A stretch of 64,000 nucleotides of DNA from CAYMKL01 sp964390805 (GCA_964390805.1 CAYMKL010000002.1:41996-105995), one strand, 5' to 3'; counted from the first letter of the stretch, positions 8,465 to 16,787 are shown. Program-made: numbers and translations. Notes: generated from the sequence alone by a model not told the origin.

Positions 8465-9226
8465 CTAGTGCGTCAGAATCTGGCTCAAGAACAGCTTGGT
8501 GCGTTCCTCTCGCGGATTCTCGAAGAATTCCTCCGTCGTGTTCTGCTCGATGATGTTCCCGTCCCCGAAAAAGATGATGCGATGCGCCACCTCTTTGGCG
8601 AAACCCATCTCGTGGGTGACGACGATCATGGTCATCCCGGAGCGGGCCAGTTCGACCATCACGTCGAGCACTTCTTTGATCATCTCCGGATCCAGCGCGG
8701 AGGTCGGCTCGTCGAACAGCATGATCTTGGGCTGCATGGCCAAAGCTCGCGCGATGGCGACCCGCTGCTGCTGCCCGCCGGACAACTGGCCGGGGTACTT
8801 GTTGGCCTGCTCCGGGATGCCCACTCGCTCTAGGAGCTCCATGGCCACCTTCACCGCTTTTTCCTTCGGCCACTTCCGCACCCAGATGGGGGCCAGGGTG
8901 ATGTTGTCAATGACCTTCAGGTGCGGAAAAAGGTTGAACGACTGGAACACCATCCCAATGTCGCGCTGGATGGCGTGAATGTTGCGCAGGTCGGTGGTCA
9001 GTTCGATGCCGTCCACGATGATGTCACCCCGCTGGTGTTCCTCCAGGCGGTTGATGGTGCGGATGAAAGTGGACTTGCCGCCCCCCGATGGCCCGCAGAC
9101 CACGACCACCTCACCTTTCTTGATGGTCAGGTTCACCCCCCGCAGCACGTGGAAATCGTCGAACCATTTCTCCACGTTTCGGCAGATAATGATGTCTTCT
9201 GTTGTGGTCGGTGTCTCGTTCTGCAT
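8465..9226 (-). CDS. polar amino-acid ABC transporter ATP-binding protein (GlnQ/AapP type)
   Basis: 253-residue ATPase of a PAAT-family importer. Walker A is CGPSGGGKST, the Q-loop FQSFNLFPHL, the signature LSGGQQQRVAIARAL, Walker B IMLFDEPTSALD, and the switch histidine VVTHEMGFA. It is the last gene of a set with two long permeases and a binding protein, as in the Aap/Bzt general or acidic amino-acid systems. Confidence 0.93.
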   Translation of the reverse strand: MQNETPTTTEDIIICRNVEKWFDDFHVLRGVNLTIKKGEVVVVCGPSGGGKSTFIRTINRLEEHQRGDIIVDGIELTTDLRNIHAIQRDIGMVFQSFNLFPHLKVIDNITLAPIWVRKWPKEKAVKVAMELLERVGIPEQANKYPGQLSGGQQQRVAIARALAMQPKIMLFDEPTSALDPEMIKEVLDVMVELARSGMTMIVVTHEMGFAKEVAHRIIFFGDGNIIEQNTTEEFFENPREERTKLFLSQILTH

Positions 9227-9277
9227 AATCCCCTACCTCATTACTAACCTGGACAAGCCAGAATCAAAAAGCTTTTT

Positions 9278-9341
9278 GCCACGAATTACACGAATTTTCA
9301 CTAATTTTTCCTTTTTCGTGTTAATTCGTGAAATTCGTGGC
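9278..9341. repeat. intergenic inverted word repeat (CACGAATT type)
   Basis: GCCACGAATTACACGAATT on the left faces AATTCGTGAAATTCGTGGC on the right with a T-rich middle, giving a long imperfect hairpin between the second permease and the ATPase gene. Words of this kind recur in unrelated bacterial genomes. Confidence 0.7.
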
Positions 9342-9401
9342 AGATAAAAAGTGCGTTCTGAAATTCTTGCTCGTTGTGCAAAAAATCGGGACAATAGGGT
9401 A

Positions 9402-10610
9402 CTATCGCTCACCGACGCCCAGCGCTGTCTCCAGCCGACGGCTGGCGTAGGACATGGAATAGGTGAAAACCCAAAAAACGGCGGCGATGAAAATGTACAC
9501 TTCGCTGTCCAACAGCAGCCAATCAACGTTGCTGTTGAGGATTGATTTGCCTATGGCGAGCAATTCCACCAGCCCGACGATGATGGCCAGGGTGGTGTCC
9601 ATGAACAGAGCGATGAATTGTCCCACGATGGTGGGGATCACGGCCCTGAGCGCCTGGGGCAGGACAATCAACAACATGGTCTGAAAGGCGTTGAGTCCCA
9701 CTGCTTCGGCGGCCTCGTACTGGCCCCTGGGGATGGCCTGCAAGCCGCCTCGCACGTTCTCGGCCATGTATGCGGCGGCGAAAAAGGTCATGGCCATCAT
9801 GGCCCGTAGAACGCGGTCAATGCGGACATTCTCCGGTAAGAAAAGCGGCAGGATGATGGAGAACATGAACAGGATGGTCACCAGGGGCACGCCCCGCACC
9901 AGCTCGATGAACAGGGTACAGAAGATCTTGACCACCGGCAGCGAGCTCTGCCGTCCCAGCGCCAGCAGGACGCCGATGGGGAACGAAGCGACGATGCCGA
10001 TGAGGGCCAGGAGGAAAGTCAGGAGCAATCCGCCCCACAAGCCTGTTTCCACTATGGGAATAGCCTCGTTGCCCCCGAATCCCCGCAGCAGAACAATGGT
10101 CAGGACAAAGGAAAGGAGCCAGGCGATCACAACCCAGCGGCTCTTGACCACCGGCGCTCGTCCTATCAGATACCCGAGTCCAGTGAGGATCGGATTGGCC
10201 AGGAACCAGAGCCGCAGCGTCCAGCCCATAGTTTCCAGGCTGACGGGTAGCAGGGCGGCGACGCCCAACGCCACGGCGAGGGCGAGGGCAAAGGTCCGAA
10301 CGGTACCCCCCCACAGGCTCCAACTGACGCCCATGAGGAAAGACACCATGAGGATGATCGCTCCTACCCGCCAGATCTCCCCGGTCGGATACTGACCAAC
10401 GGCGAACAGCTTGAGGCTGTTGATGACTGGGTCCCACTTGGCCGTGACGAGAACCCAGGTCAAAGCGCCTTTCAGGACAAGATACACAAAGGCGGCTGCC
10501 ACAAAAGTCAACAGGGTGTTAGGCCAGGTGCTAAACAGATTCTTCTTGAGCCACTTGATCGGGCCCGGCGGGGAGGGGGGTCGAGTCATGATATCGCTGG
10601 CTATGCTCAT
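9402..10610 (-). CDS. polar amino-acid ABC transporter permease (AapM/BztC type)
   Basis: 402-residue membrane protein. The C-terminal half holds the binding-protein-dependent transport domain, with LLLALGRQSSLPVVKIFCT and the EAA loop AIPRGQYEAAEAVGLNAFQT. The N-terminal half has several extra hydrophobic segments, as in the long Aap/Bzt permeases. It starts 2 bp after the stop of the first permease, implying translational coupling. It pairs with that protein as the heterodimeric channel. Confidence 0.9.
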   Translation of the reverse strand: MSIASDIMTRPPSPPGPIKWLKKNLFSTWPNTLLTFVAAAFVYLVLKGALTWVLVTAKWDPVINSLKLFAVGQYPTGEIWRVGAIILMVSFLMGVSWSLWGGTVRTFALALAVALGVAALLPVSLETMGWTLRLWFLANPILTGLGYLIGRAPVVKSRWVVIAWLLSFVLTIVLLRGFGGNEAIPIVETGLWGGLLLTFLLALIGIVASFPIGVLLALGRQSSLPVVKIFCTLFIELVRGVPLVTILFMFSIILPLFLPENVRIDRVLRAMMAMTFFAAAYMAENVRGGLQAIPRGQYEAAEAVGLNAFQTMLLIVLPQALRAVIPTIVGQFIALFMDTTLAIIVGLVELLAIGKSILNSNVDWLLLDSEVYIFIAAVFWVFTYSMSYASRRLETALGVGER

Positions 10611-10612
10611 CG

Positions 10613-11806
10613 CTATCGCTCCACCAACTGTATGCGACGGTTATAGATGTTCATGATGGCCGAAGTGGTCAAGCTCATTAGCAAATAACTAACCATGACC
10701 AGGATAAAGACGGGCACGGCCCGCCCGGCCTGATTGATGGTCGTCCGGCCCACGAAGAAGAGGTCTGGATAGCCAATGAGAATAGCCAGGCTCGAGTTCT
10801 TGGTCAGGTTCAGGTATTGGCTGATCAGCGGGGGGATGATCACCCGCAGAGCCTGGGGTAGGACGACCAGCCGCAGGACGAGCATGGGAGACAGGCCCAC
10901 GGCTCGGGCTGCCTCGAACTGACCTCGGCTCACGGCCAGAATGCCTGCCCGGACGACCTCGGCGATGAACGCCCCGGTGTAAATCACCAGGCCCACCAGC
11001 AAGGCGGTGAATTCGGGCGTGAGGTTCAAGCCGCCTGAGAAGTTGAACTTACCCAGCACCGGCACTGTCTTGCCCAACGGACTTTCTCCTGCCAGGAACC
11101 ATCCCACGACCGGCAACACGATCAATACAATGAGCGCCGTCGCGATGGGGTACGTCGTCCGCCCCGTCCGTATCTGATAACTGGACAGCACTCGATACAG
11201 GACAACTGCCAGCACCACTCCTGCGATGACAAAGATCATCCAGGTGCCAAAGGTGGCAGTGGGGCTGGCCCACACCATGTACAGGCCCCGTTGGCTGAGA
11301 AAAATGGGGCCAGGCAACTCGATACTCTCTTTCACGAGTGGGAGTCGTAGAAAGATGGCGAAATACCAAAAGAAGAGCTGTACGGCGAGGGGGACGTTGC
11401 GAATGATCTCGATGTAGACACTGGCGATCTTGTTGACTAGCCAGTTAGTGGAAAGGCGGGCCAGGGCGGTAATGGTGCCCAATAGAGTAGCCAGTACGAT
11501 GCCGGCTAGTGATACTTTGAGGGTGTGCAGTATGCCGATCAGGAAGGCGTATCCAAAAGGGCGGGCTGCATCGTAAGGGAGGACGGATTCGGGCAGAGGA
11601 AAGCCGGATGCGGTATCTACAAAACCGTAGCTCAGGCTCAACCCTCGCGCCTCGGCGGCGCGGAGCACGTTGCTGATGAAAAAGACCAGAAAGGCGATGA
11701 CCAAAACAGCCGACGCGATCTGGGCGAACCATTGCAAGACCACAACGTCCCGCCAGAAAGGAACCCCTCGGCGGTAAAAAATGCGAGTTAAGGCTGATTG
11801 GCTCAC
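10613..11806 (-). CDS. polar amino-acid ABC transporter permease (AapQ/BztB type)
   Basis: 397-residue membrane protein. The N-terminal transmembrane segment (IASAVLVIAFLVFFIS) and the domain GILHTLKVSLAGIVLATLLG are followed by YIEIIRNVPLAVQLFFWYF. A central insert of about 100 residues has further hydrophobic stretches, and the EAA loop AVSRGQFEAARAVGLSPM comes near the end. The long central insert is the known mark of the BztB/AapQ branch. Confidence 0.9.
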   Translation of the reverse strand: MSQSALTRIFYRRGVPFWRDVVVLQWFAQIASAVLVIAFLVFFISNVLRAAEARGLSLSYGFVDTASGFPLPESVLPYDAARPFGYAFLIGILHTLKVSLAGIVLATLLGTITALARLSTNWLVNKIASVYIEIIRNVPLAVQLFFWYFAIFLRLPLVKESIELPGPIFLSQRGLYMVWASPTATFGTWMIFVIAGVVLAVVLYRVLSSYQIRTGRTTYPIATALIVLIVLPVVGWFLAGESPLGKTVPVLGKFNFSGGLNLTPEFTALLVGLVIYTGAFIAEVVRAGILAVSRGQFEAARAVGLSPMLVLRLVVLPQALRVIIPPLISQYLNLTKNSSLAILIGYPDLFFVGRTTINQAGRAVPVFILVMVSYLLMSLTTSAIMNIYNRRIQLVER

Positions 11807-11867
11807 GATAGCATTTTACCAGGGAGGTGCAGCCCTGGCACCTAGCGCTGCACCTCCTCATTTATTC

Positions 11868-12010
11868 GAGATTTCTCGGAAAGTCGTTGAAAGCGCTCCC
11901 AGCCCCCGTCCCCGGGGGCGTCGCCGGCGAAGTCGTAGGCCAAACGGGGTTCGGCACGCAAGAGCCGCCCCGGGGACGGGGCTTCGAGCACTTTCCGAGA
12001 AAGAAAGCTC
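11868..12010. repeat. long imperfect inverted repeat between binding protein and permease genes
   Basis: The left arm (11868-11930) begins TTTCTCGGAAAGT and ends CCCCGTCCCCGGGGGCG. The right arm (11971-12005) is its near reverse complement, CGCCCCGGGGACGGGGC...ACTTTCCGAGAAA, with about 45 bp of spacer. In mRNA it would form a very stable GC-rich stem after the binding-protein gene, which could favour higher binding-protein than permease expression. There is no T-run, so it is not a classical terminator. Confidence 0.7.
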
Positions 12011-12020
12011 GAAAGATGGT

Positions 12021-13118
12021 TTAGCGGAGCGGCGGCGCGTAGATCAGGCCACCATCACTCCAGAGCTTGTTAGGGCCACGAGGCAGCGTGAAGGCAGCGC
12101 CGTTGGGGCCCATGTAGCGGTCATAGACCTCGCCGTAGTTCCCCACGGCGCGGATCACGTTGGCCGCGAAATCGGTGCTCAGGCCCAGGTCTTCCTGGCC
12201 AAAGCTGCCCTCCACGCCCAGCAGGCGGCGGACAGGGATGTTGGTGCTGTTCATCATCTCGTCCACGTTCTGTGAGGTGATGCCCAACTCTTCGGCGTTG
12301 ATCAGGGCATACATGACCGTCTTGACCACGTCGAACCACTTGTCGTCGCCTGAGGGCACCGCTGGCGTCAGCGGCTCCTTGGACATGGTCACATCCATGA
12401 TGTAGTGGTCTTCGGGGTTGGCGAATCCCATTCGCACGGCTGCCAACTGCGACTTGTCGCTGGTGGCGGCATCGCAGCGGCCGTCCTCGTAGGCGTTGTA
12501 AACCGACGCGGTGTCCTCGAAGGTCACCGCCGTGAAGTCCAGCCCCCGCTGACGGAAGTTGTCGGACAGGTTCTTCTCTGTAGTGGTGCCGGTGGTGACG
12601 CACACAGTGGCGCCATCCAGGTCTTCCAGCTCGGTGAAGCCGGTGTCCTTGCGGACCATCATGCCCTGGCCGTCGTAGAACATGACGGTGGTGAAGTTGC
12701 CCCACTGGGAGTCGCGGCTGGAGGTCCAGGTGCAGTTGCGGGACAGCATGTCAATCTCGCCAGTTTGCAGGGCAGGGCCTCGCTCGGCAGCCGTCAGGAA
12801 GACAAATTCCACCGCCTCGGGGTCGTTAAGCATAGCGACGGCCACGGCCCGGCAGAGGTCAATGTCCATGCCGACGTTCTTGCCGTTCGCGTCCAAGTAG
12901 CCAAAGCCAAGCAGGTCGGTGCGGCTGCCGCAGATGACTTTGCCGCGCGCCTTGACAGCATCAAAAAGGCTGCCAGTCACGGCTGGAACTTCGGGACATT
13001 CGGGGCATTCAGGACATTCAGGACATTCGACTTTGGGACACTCGGGGCACTCCTGGGCGCAAGCAGTCAGGATCAAGCCCAGCACCAACAGCAGTACCCA
13101 CAGTTTCTTACTAAGCAT
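12021..13118 (-). CDS. polar amino-acid-binding lipoprotein (AapJ/BztA type) with Cys-Pro-Glu spacer
   Basis: 365-residue substrate-binding protein of the adjacent importer. The start at 13118 follows AAGGAGGAGACTAAA; the signal peptide ends in ILTACAQ. Directly after the lipobox Cys comes a spacer with six further cysteines in CPE/CPK repeats (about residues 23-45). The family 3 SBP domain follows with VICGSRTDLLGFGYLDANGK, DMDIDLCRAVAVAML-like spacing and VTTGTTTEKNLSDNFR, the typical ligand pocket. The Cys-rich spacer is unusual and could be low-complexity drift or a metal site. Confidence 0.9.
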   Translation of the reverse strand: MLSKKLWVLLLVLGLILTACAQECPECPKVECPECPECPECPEVPAVTGSLFDAVKARGKVICGSRTDLLGFGYLDANGKNVGMDIDLCRAVAVAMLNDPEAVEFVFLTAAERGPALQTGEIDMLSRNCTWTSSRDSQWGNFTTVMFYDGQGMMVRKDTGFTELEDLDGATVCVTTGTTTEKNLSDNFRQRGLDFTAVTFEDTASVYNAYEDGRCDAATSDKSQLAAVRMGFANPEDHYIMDVTMSKEPLTPAVPSGDDKWFDVVKTVMYALINAEELGITSQNVDEMMNSTNIPVRRLLGVEGSFGQEDLGLSTDFAANVIRAVGNYGEVYDRYMGPNGAAFTLPRGPNKLWSDGGLIYAPPLR

Positions 13119-13143
13119 TTTAGTCTCCTCCTTAAATGGGGAT

Positions 13144-13233
13144 TCATTGTCCAAGGAATCGCGATTTCTCGGACTGCGAGGGAATAAGGTAGGGGGGACA
13201 TCCCTGTATTACGGGAGCTTTGGTGTCCGTCAT
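13144..13233 (-). CDS. possible 29-codon leader peptide upstream of the amino-acid transporter
   Basis: A short frame starts MTDTKAPVIQG immediately after a full AAAGGAGGTG ribosome site and ends 26 bp before the transporter binding-protein start. It sits in a long leader behind a strong promoter. The gap from ribosome site to ATG is short, and the peptide has no run of one amino acid, so classical attenuation is not obvious. It may only be chance. Confidence 0.3.
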   Translation of the reverse strand: MTDTKAPVIQGCPPYLIPSQSEKSRFLGQ

Positions 13234-13284
13234 CACCTCCTTTGCGAAGAACACGGGTTGGCAGGATTCGCGGATCGGGATTCC

Positions 13285-13313
13285 CGAACGGCTCGACTGA
13301 GCTCGCCGAAGTC
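13285..13313. repeat. dispersed word (TCGACTGAGCTCGCCGAAG type)
   Basis: One copy of the CTTCGGCGAGCTCAGTCGA word family, flanked by the small hairpin CGGGATTCCCG. Related words occur at 16703-16722 and inside trpB (21084-21115). Confidence 0.5.
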
Positions 13314-13390
13314 TTGTCCAGGGCTTGGGGGGAGGAAAGAATTGCATCAGGCTGATGACAACCTGCCGATTCTGGAACGTTCTCCTGGGT

Positions 13391-13419
13391 ATTATATCGT
13401 ATGAGGCGAGATTTGTCAA
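13391..13419 (-). promoter_or_regulatory. promoter for the amino-acid ABC transporter operon
   Basis: Minus-strand TTGACA (13414-13419), 17-bp spacer, TATAAT (13391-13396). It implies a 5' leader of about 265 nt before the binding-protein start, long enough for regulation. Confidence 0.8.
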
Positions 13420-13435
13420 TAGCGACTCCGGGATC

Positions 13436-14869
13436 TTAGCTTCCATCCTCTAACCCTAACTCGCGGTGCAGAAAACGCACCGTGTCCGCCACCTGGTCCT
13501 CAGGGATGCAGAAGGAAACGCTGTGTTCGGTCGCTGCCTGGGCCACGGCGATGACCCGCGTATGGTGCTTGCCCAGAGCTAAAAAAGCGTGGGAGACGAT
13601 GCCAGTCTCATTCCAACCCGGCACGCCGACGACGGAAATGGTTGCTACCTTTTCTTTGACCTCCAAACTGAAACCGCTGTCCTGATGGCCGTTCTCGAAC
13701 TCACGCCGCAGGACTTCCAGACAATGCGCCTGATCCTGTTCGCGTACCACCAGGTTCAGGCTGCGTTCGGAGAGGGATTGTGAGAACATCAGCACGTCAA
13801 CGTCCACTTCGCTGAGGCGCTGCAGCGCGCGAGCGGCCATCTGAAGCGGTGTAAGCGAAACGGCATCGTCCTGGCCACCTACGGCGATCATGCTCAGGCC
13901 AGTGGTGGAGATGATCGCTGGCAATAGTTTGCGATCGGGACTGGGGGCCTCGACGATGAGCGTGCCGGGGTGGGTGGGGCTAAAGCTGTTGACGATACGC
14001 AGAGGAATGCCACTCTCGGTGACCGGGCGGATCGTCTTGGGGTGGAGTACGTCCGCGCCGAAATAGGCCAGGTCAGCCGCTTCGGTGTAGGACAGTTCGG
14101 TCAGGGTGCGTGCGTGGGGAACGATGTTGGGATCGGCGGTGAGGATGCCGTCCACGTCGCTCCAGATCCACACCTCATCGGCGTCCAGTCCTGTGCCAAT
14201 GATGGCGGCCGTGTAGTCGCCGCCCCCACGTCCCAGAGTGGTGGTCACTCCATCCTCGGTCGCAGCGATGTAGCCGGTGATGACCGGGATCACGCCCCGC
14301 TCGATCAGCGGCCGGACCCGCTGCTGCAGCCGCTGGCGTGTCTGATCCATAAGCGGCGTCGCCGCACCAAAGTTATCGTCGGTGACGATCAACTCGGTCG
14401 CGCTAATCGCTTGGGCGCGCACACCCCGCTCGCGTAGCACAGCGGCCAGGATGCTGACCGAGAGCTGTTCACCAAAGGATGCCACCACGTCGCGGCCACG
14501 GACGGTCAACTCTCCCAACATGGCGATGCTGCGGTAGAGCCGCTCCAGGTCGTGCAGCCGGTCCTCGACCAGCCCGCCCACTTCGAGCCGCTCCGGGCTA
14601 TGGTTGAGCAGGGTCTCGACGATGTCGAGGTGTCTGCCCAACAGCCCGGCCTTGATCTCGCGGTACACGGTGTCCTTGCCATCGGCTGCGGCCCGCGCTC
14701 CGGCGATCAACTGGCTGGTTACGCCGCTCATTGCGGACACGACGACTACTGTCTCGCCCGTCGCCACGCCGTTTGTCTCGTTATGGTGTTCCATTACAAT
14801 GTCCGCTACGCCGGCAAAGCGCTGTGCGTCTCCTACCGAGGTGCCGCCAAACTTGTGTACGATCATCAT
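13436..14869 (-). CDS. lysC: aspartate kinase
   Basis: 477-residue monofunctional aspartokinase, first step to lysine, threonine and methionine. The N-terminal KFGGTSV (residues 6-12) is the family signature; ATP-site elements are TLGRGGGDYTAAIIG and DEVWIWSDVDGILTADP. Two ACT modules follow (ISTTGLSMIAVGG and VATISVVGVPGWNETG), so allosteric feedback is expected. Two adjacent ATGs (14869, 14866) follow GGGAGGGG; either may be used. It lies 18 bp after the trans-sulfuration enzyme gene and shares its SAM-I riboswitch, which fits a methionine-pathway kinase. Confidence 0.92.
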   Translation of the reverse strand: MMIVHKFGGTSVGDAQRFAGVADIVMEHHNETNGVATGETVVVVSAMSGVTSQLIAGARAAADGKDTVYREIKAGLLGRHLDIVETLLNHSPERLEVGGLVEDRLHDLERLYRSIAMLGELTVRGRDVVASFGEQLSVSILAAVLRERGVRAQAISATELIVTDDNFGAATPLMDQTRQRLQQRVRPLIERGVIPVITGYIAATEDGVTTTLGRGGGDYTAAIIGTGLDADEVWIWSDVDGILTADPNIVPHARTLTELSYTEAADLAYFGADVLHPKTIRPVTESGIPLRIVNSFSPTHPGTLIVEAPSPDRKLLPAIISTTGLSMIAVGGQDDAVSLTPLQMAARALQRLSEVDVDVLMFSQSLSERSLNLVVREQDQAHCLEVLRREFENGHQDSGFSLEVKEKVATISVVGVPGWNETGIVSHAFLALGKHHTRVIAVAQAATEHSVSFCIPEDQVADTVRFLHRELGLEDGS

Positions 14870-14887
14870 CCCCTCCCTGTAGCAAAG

Positions 14888-16069
14888 CTAAATCTGTGCC
14901 AGTGCCTGACCCAGGTCGGCGATCACGTCATCGGCGTCCTCAATGCCCAGCGCATAGCGCACCAGATTGTCTTTGATGCCCGCTTCGTAGCGCTCCTTAC
15001 GGTCCAAGGAGTACAGCGTTGCCGGTTGCTCAATGATGCTTTCGACGCCGCCCAGAGTAGGGCCGATGTAGGGCAGACGCAGGAGATCAACGAAACGGGA
15101 CGTTGTGTCCATATCGCCCTCGATCTCAAAGCTGACCACGCCCCCGAATCCGGTCATCTGCCGCCGGGCGATCTCGTAATCGGGATGGCTGGGCAAGCCG
15201 GGGTAATAGACACGACGAACGGCAGGGTGATCTGCCAGGAATTGGGCGATGCGCAACCCGTTCTCGTTTTGGCGGCGGACGCGCAATTCCAGTGTCTTCA
15301 GGCCGCGCAGCAGCAGGTATGCTTCGTGGGGGTTGCTTATGCCACCCAACACTCCCCGTGCCGATTGGATTGGGGCCAATATCTCGCTGGAGCCAATCAC
15401 CGCTCCGGCCAGCAGGTCATTGTGACCTCCCAGGTACTTGGTCGCGCTGTGGATCACCAGATCAACGCCGTACTCCAGGGGGCGCAGGTTGATGGGCGTA
15501 GCGAAGGTGCTATCGAGGATGGTGATGATGCCATGCTGCTTGGCGATCTCGACCATTTGTGTCACGTCTATGACACGCAAATAAGGATTGGTTGGCGTTT
15601 CGGAGAAAATCACACGGGTGGTGGGGCGGATGGCTGCAGCTAGCGCGGCAGGATCGTCAATGGGCGCTGTGGTGGCCTCGATCCCCCAGCGGCTCAAGTA
15701 GCTGAAGGCGAATTCGTGCGTGCGGCGGTAGCTGCCGCTGACCATGACCAGGTGGTCGCCAGTGGATAGCAAGGTAAACAACGCCGTCGTGATAGCACAC
15801 ATCCCGCTGGCGAAAAGCAGGGCCTGCTGCCCCCCTTCCAGCGCGGCGATCTTGCGCTCCACGACCTTCTGCGTCGGGTTGCCGTAGCGCCCATACTCGT
15901 CTCGCGCGTTTGGGTCGTTGGCTGCCAGGCGATGCATGTAGTCCAGGATTTCGGCCGTATTCTCAAAGGTATAGGTCGAAGCCTGGATGATGGGGGTGGT
16001 GATGGCGCCGTAGGGCTTGCGCTTTACCTCACCGGCGTGTACGGCCTGGGTTGAAAAGTGGTTAGTCAA
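14888..16069 (-). CDS. Cys/Met metabolism PLP enzyme (cystathionine gamma-synthase type)
   Basis: 393-residue fold-type I PLP enzyme of the trans-sulfuration family. It shows QASTYTFENTAE, the aromatic YGRYGNPTQKVVE, ALLFASGMCAITTALF, the ETPTNPYLRVID strand, the PLP lysine in SATKYLGGHND, and the substrate-carboxylate arginine region ESIIEQPATLYS. The family includes cystathionine gamma-synthase, gamma-lyase and O-acetylhomoserine sulfhydrylase; exact specificity cannot be read. The upstream SAM-I riboswitch and downstream aspartate kinase argue for methionine synthesis. Confidence 0.87.
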   Translation of the reverse strand: MTNHFSTQAVHAGEVKRKPYGAITTPIIQASTYTFENTAEILDYMHRLAANDPNARDEYGRYGNPTQKVVERKIAALEGGQQALLFASGMCAITTALFTLLSTGDHLVMVSGSYRRTHEFAFSYLSRWGIEATTAPIDDPAALAAAIRPTTRVIFSETPTNPYLRVIDVTQMVEIAKQHGIITILDSTFATPINLRPLEYGVDLVIHSATKYLGGHNDLLAGAVIGSSEILAPIQSARGVLGGISNPHEAYLLLRGLKTLELRVRRQNENGLRIAQFLADHPAVRRVYYPGLPSHPDYEIARRQMTGFGGVVSFEIEGDMDTTSRFVDLLRLPYIGPTLGGVESIIEQPATLYSLDRKERYEAGIKDNLVRYALGIEDADDVIADLGQALAQI

Positions 16070-16143
16070 AACAGTCTCCTCTCCGGTCGTTTTATGACCA
16101 ATGTGATCGGGGCTTTCCTAATCAGAGAGGAGAGAGGGGAACT

Positions 16144-16182
16144 AAAAACGCCTCTTCAGCGGGATGTACCGGTTGAAGAGGC
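16144..16182 (-). terminator. riboswitch expression-platform terminator
   Basis: On the minus strand GCCTCTTCA and TGAAGAGGC form a 9-bp perfect stem followed by TTTTT. It lies between the SAM-I aptamer and the first gene and is the expected OFF state when SAM is bound. Confidence 0.88.
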
Positions 16183-16200
16183 ATTCGCGTCATTGCAACA

Positions 16201-16392
16201 CTCTCATCTTCCAGAACCCCCTAAGGGTCTGCCGGAATTGGCACCATAGCTAGTCAGATGGTCAGTTGGTCCTTGGGCTGGTGGTCTGGTACTATCCAAA
16301 CCAATTGACCAAGGACTATCCGACCAAGGACCACCGGACTACCTTGGTTGCCGAGGTTTCACAGGGCCGGTCCCTCCACCTCTCTGGATAAG
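16201..16392 (-). promoter_or_regulatory. SAM-I (S-box) riboswitch with expanded P3
   Basis: The minus strand carries the S-box core in order: CTTATC (P1 5'), AGAGAGGTGGAGGGACCGG, CCTGTGAAACC, GGCAACC, then GGTGCCAATTCCGGCAG, TCTGGAAGATGAGAG (P4 end and P1 3'). The normal loop between GGCAACC and GGTGCC is short; here it holds about 100 nt (16246-16345) of self-complementary word repeat. A terminator hairpin follows and the operon encodes methionine-pathway enzymes, as expected. Confidence 0.93.
16251..16340. repeat. word repeat inside the SAM-I riboswitch P3 loop (GGTCCTTGGTC type)
   Basis: Read on the plus strand: TCAGATGGTCAGTTGGTCCTT, GGTGGTCTGGTACTATCC, then the complementary words TTGACCAAGGACTATCC and GACCAAGGACCACC. 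The two halves can pair, extending P3 into a long rod. Confidence 0.75.
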
Positions 16393-16429
16393 AAAAGTCT
16401 CGTCTAAGTGTATTCAATTGTTAGGGAGG

Positions 16430-16458
16430 ATAATACCACAACTGGGGCAGAATGTCAA
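16430..16458 (-). promoter_or_regulatory. promoter for the SAM-I controlled operon
   Basis: Minus-strand TTGACA (16453-16458), 17-bp spacer, TATTAT (16430-16435), placed about 40 bp before the aptamer. Confidence 0.75.
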
Positions 16459-16463
16459 ACTAA

Positions 16464-16666
16464 GGCCGGTGCTCAGGTGCATTTCAGTTCTGGGGCAGGT
16501 TCGAGGAAATGGACGATGTGTCATTGCGAGGAGCGTCTTTTTGCGACGAAGCAATCTCCAGGTGCAGGAGGGGAGATTGCTTCGCTCCGCTCGCAATGAC
16601 ACTTGCCCCAAGACTGAAATACACCTCCGGTGCTCCTCCACTGCTTGCCAGGGGAGGAGCACCGGC
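16464..16666. repeat. nested mosaic inverted repeat (CATTGCGAGGAGCG / GGTGCATTTCAG words)
   Basis: Three nested pairs of arms. Outer: GGCCGGTGCTC (16464) and GAGCACCGGCC (16656). Middle: AGGTGCATTTCAGTTCTGGG (16475) and its near complement CCCAAGACTGAAATACACCT (to 16626). Inner: TCATTGCGAGGAGCG...AAGCAATCTCC (16521) and GGAGATTGCTTCG...CGCAATGA (to 16599). Apparent small reading frames here come from the repeat and are not called as genes. Confidence 0.8.
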
Positions 16667-16700
16667 CATGGCGGAACTGGCCTACCGGAATGAGTTCCGA

Positions 16701-16786
16701 TCCTTCGACCAAGCTCAGGACAAGGTTTTGAGTTTCGGGTTGGATGAACTCGAAACTCGAAACCCGAAACTCAAAACCCCAAACTA
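16701..16786. repeat. word repeats after trpB2 (TTCGACCAAGCTCAGGAC; GAGTTTCGGG)
   Basis: A TTCGACCAAGCTCAGGACAAG word is followed by GGTTTTGAGTTTCGGGTT and, after a short loop, the complementary CTCGAAACCCGAAACTCAAA. The hairpin lies right after the trpB2 stop codon and could act in 3'-end formation, though no T-run is present. Confidence 0.65.
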
Positions 16787-16787
16787 C

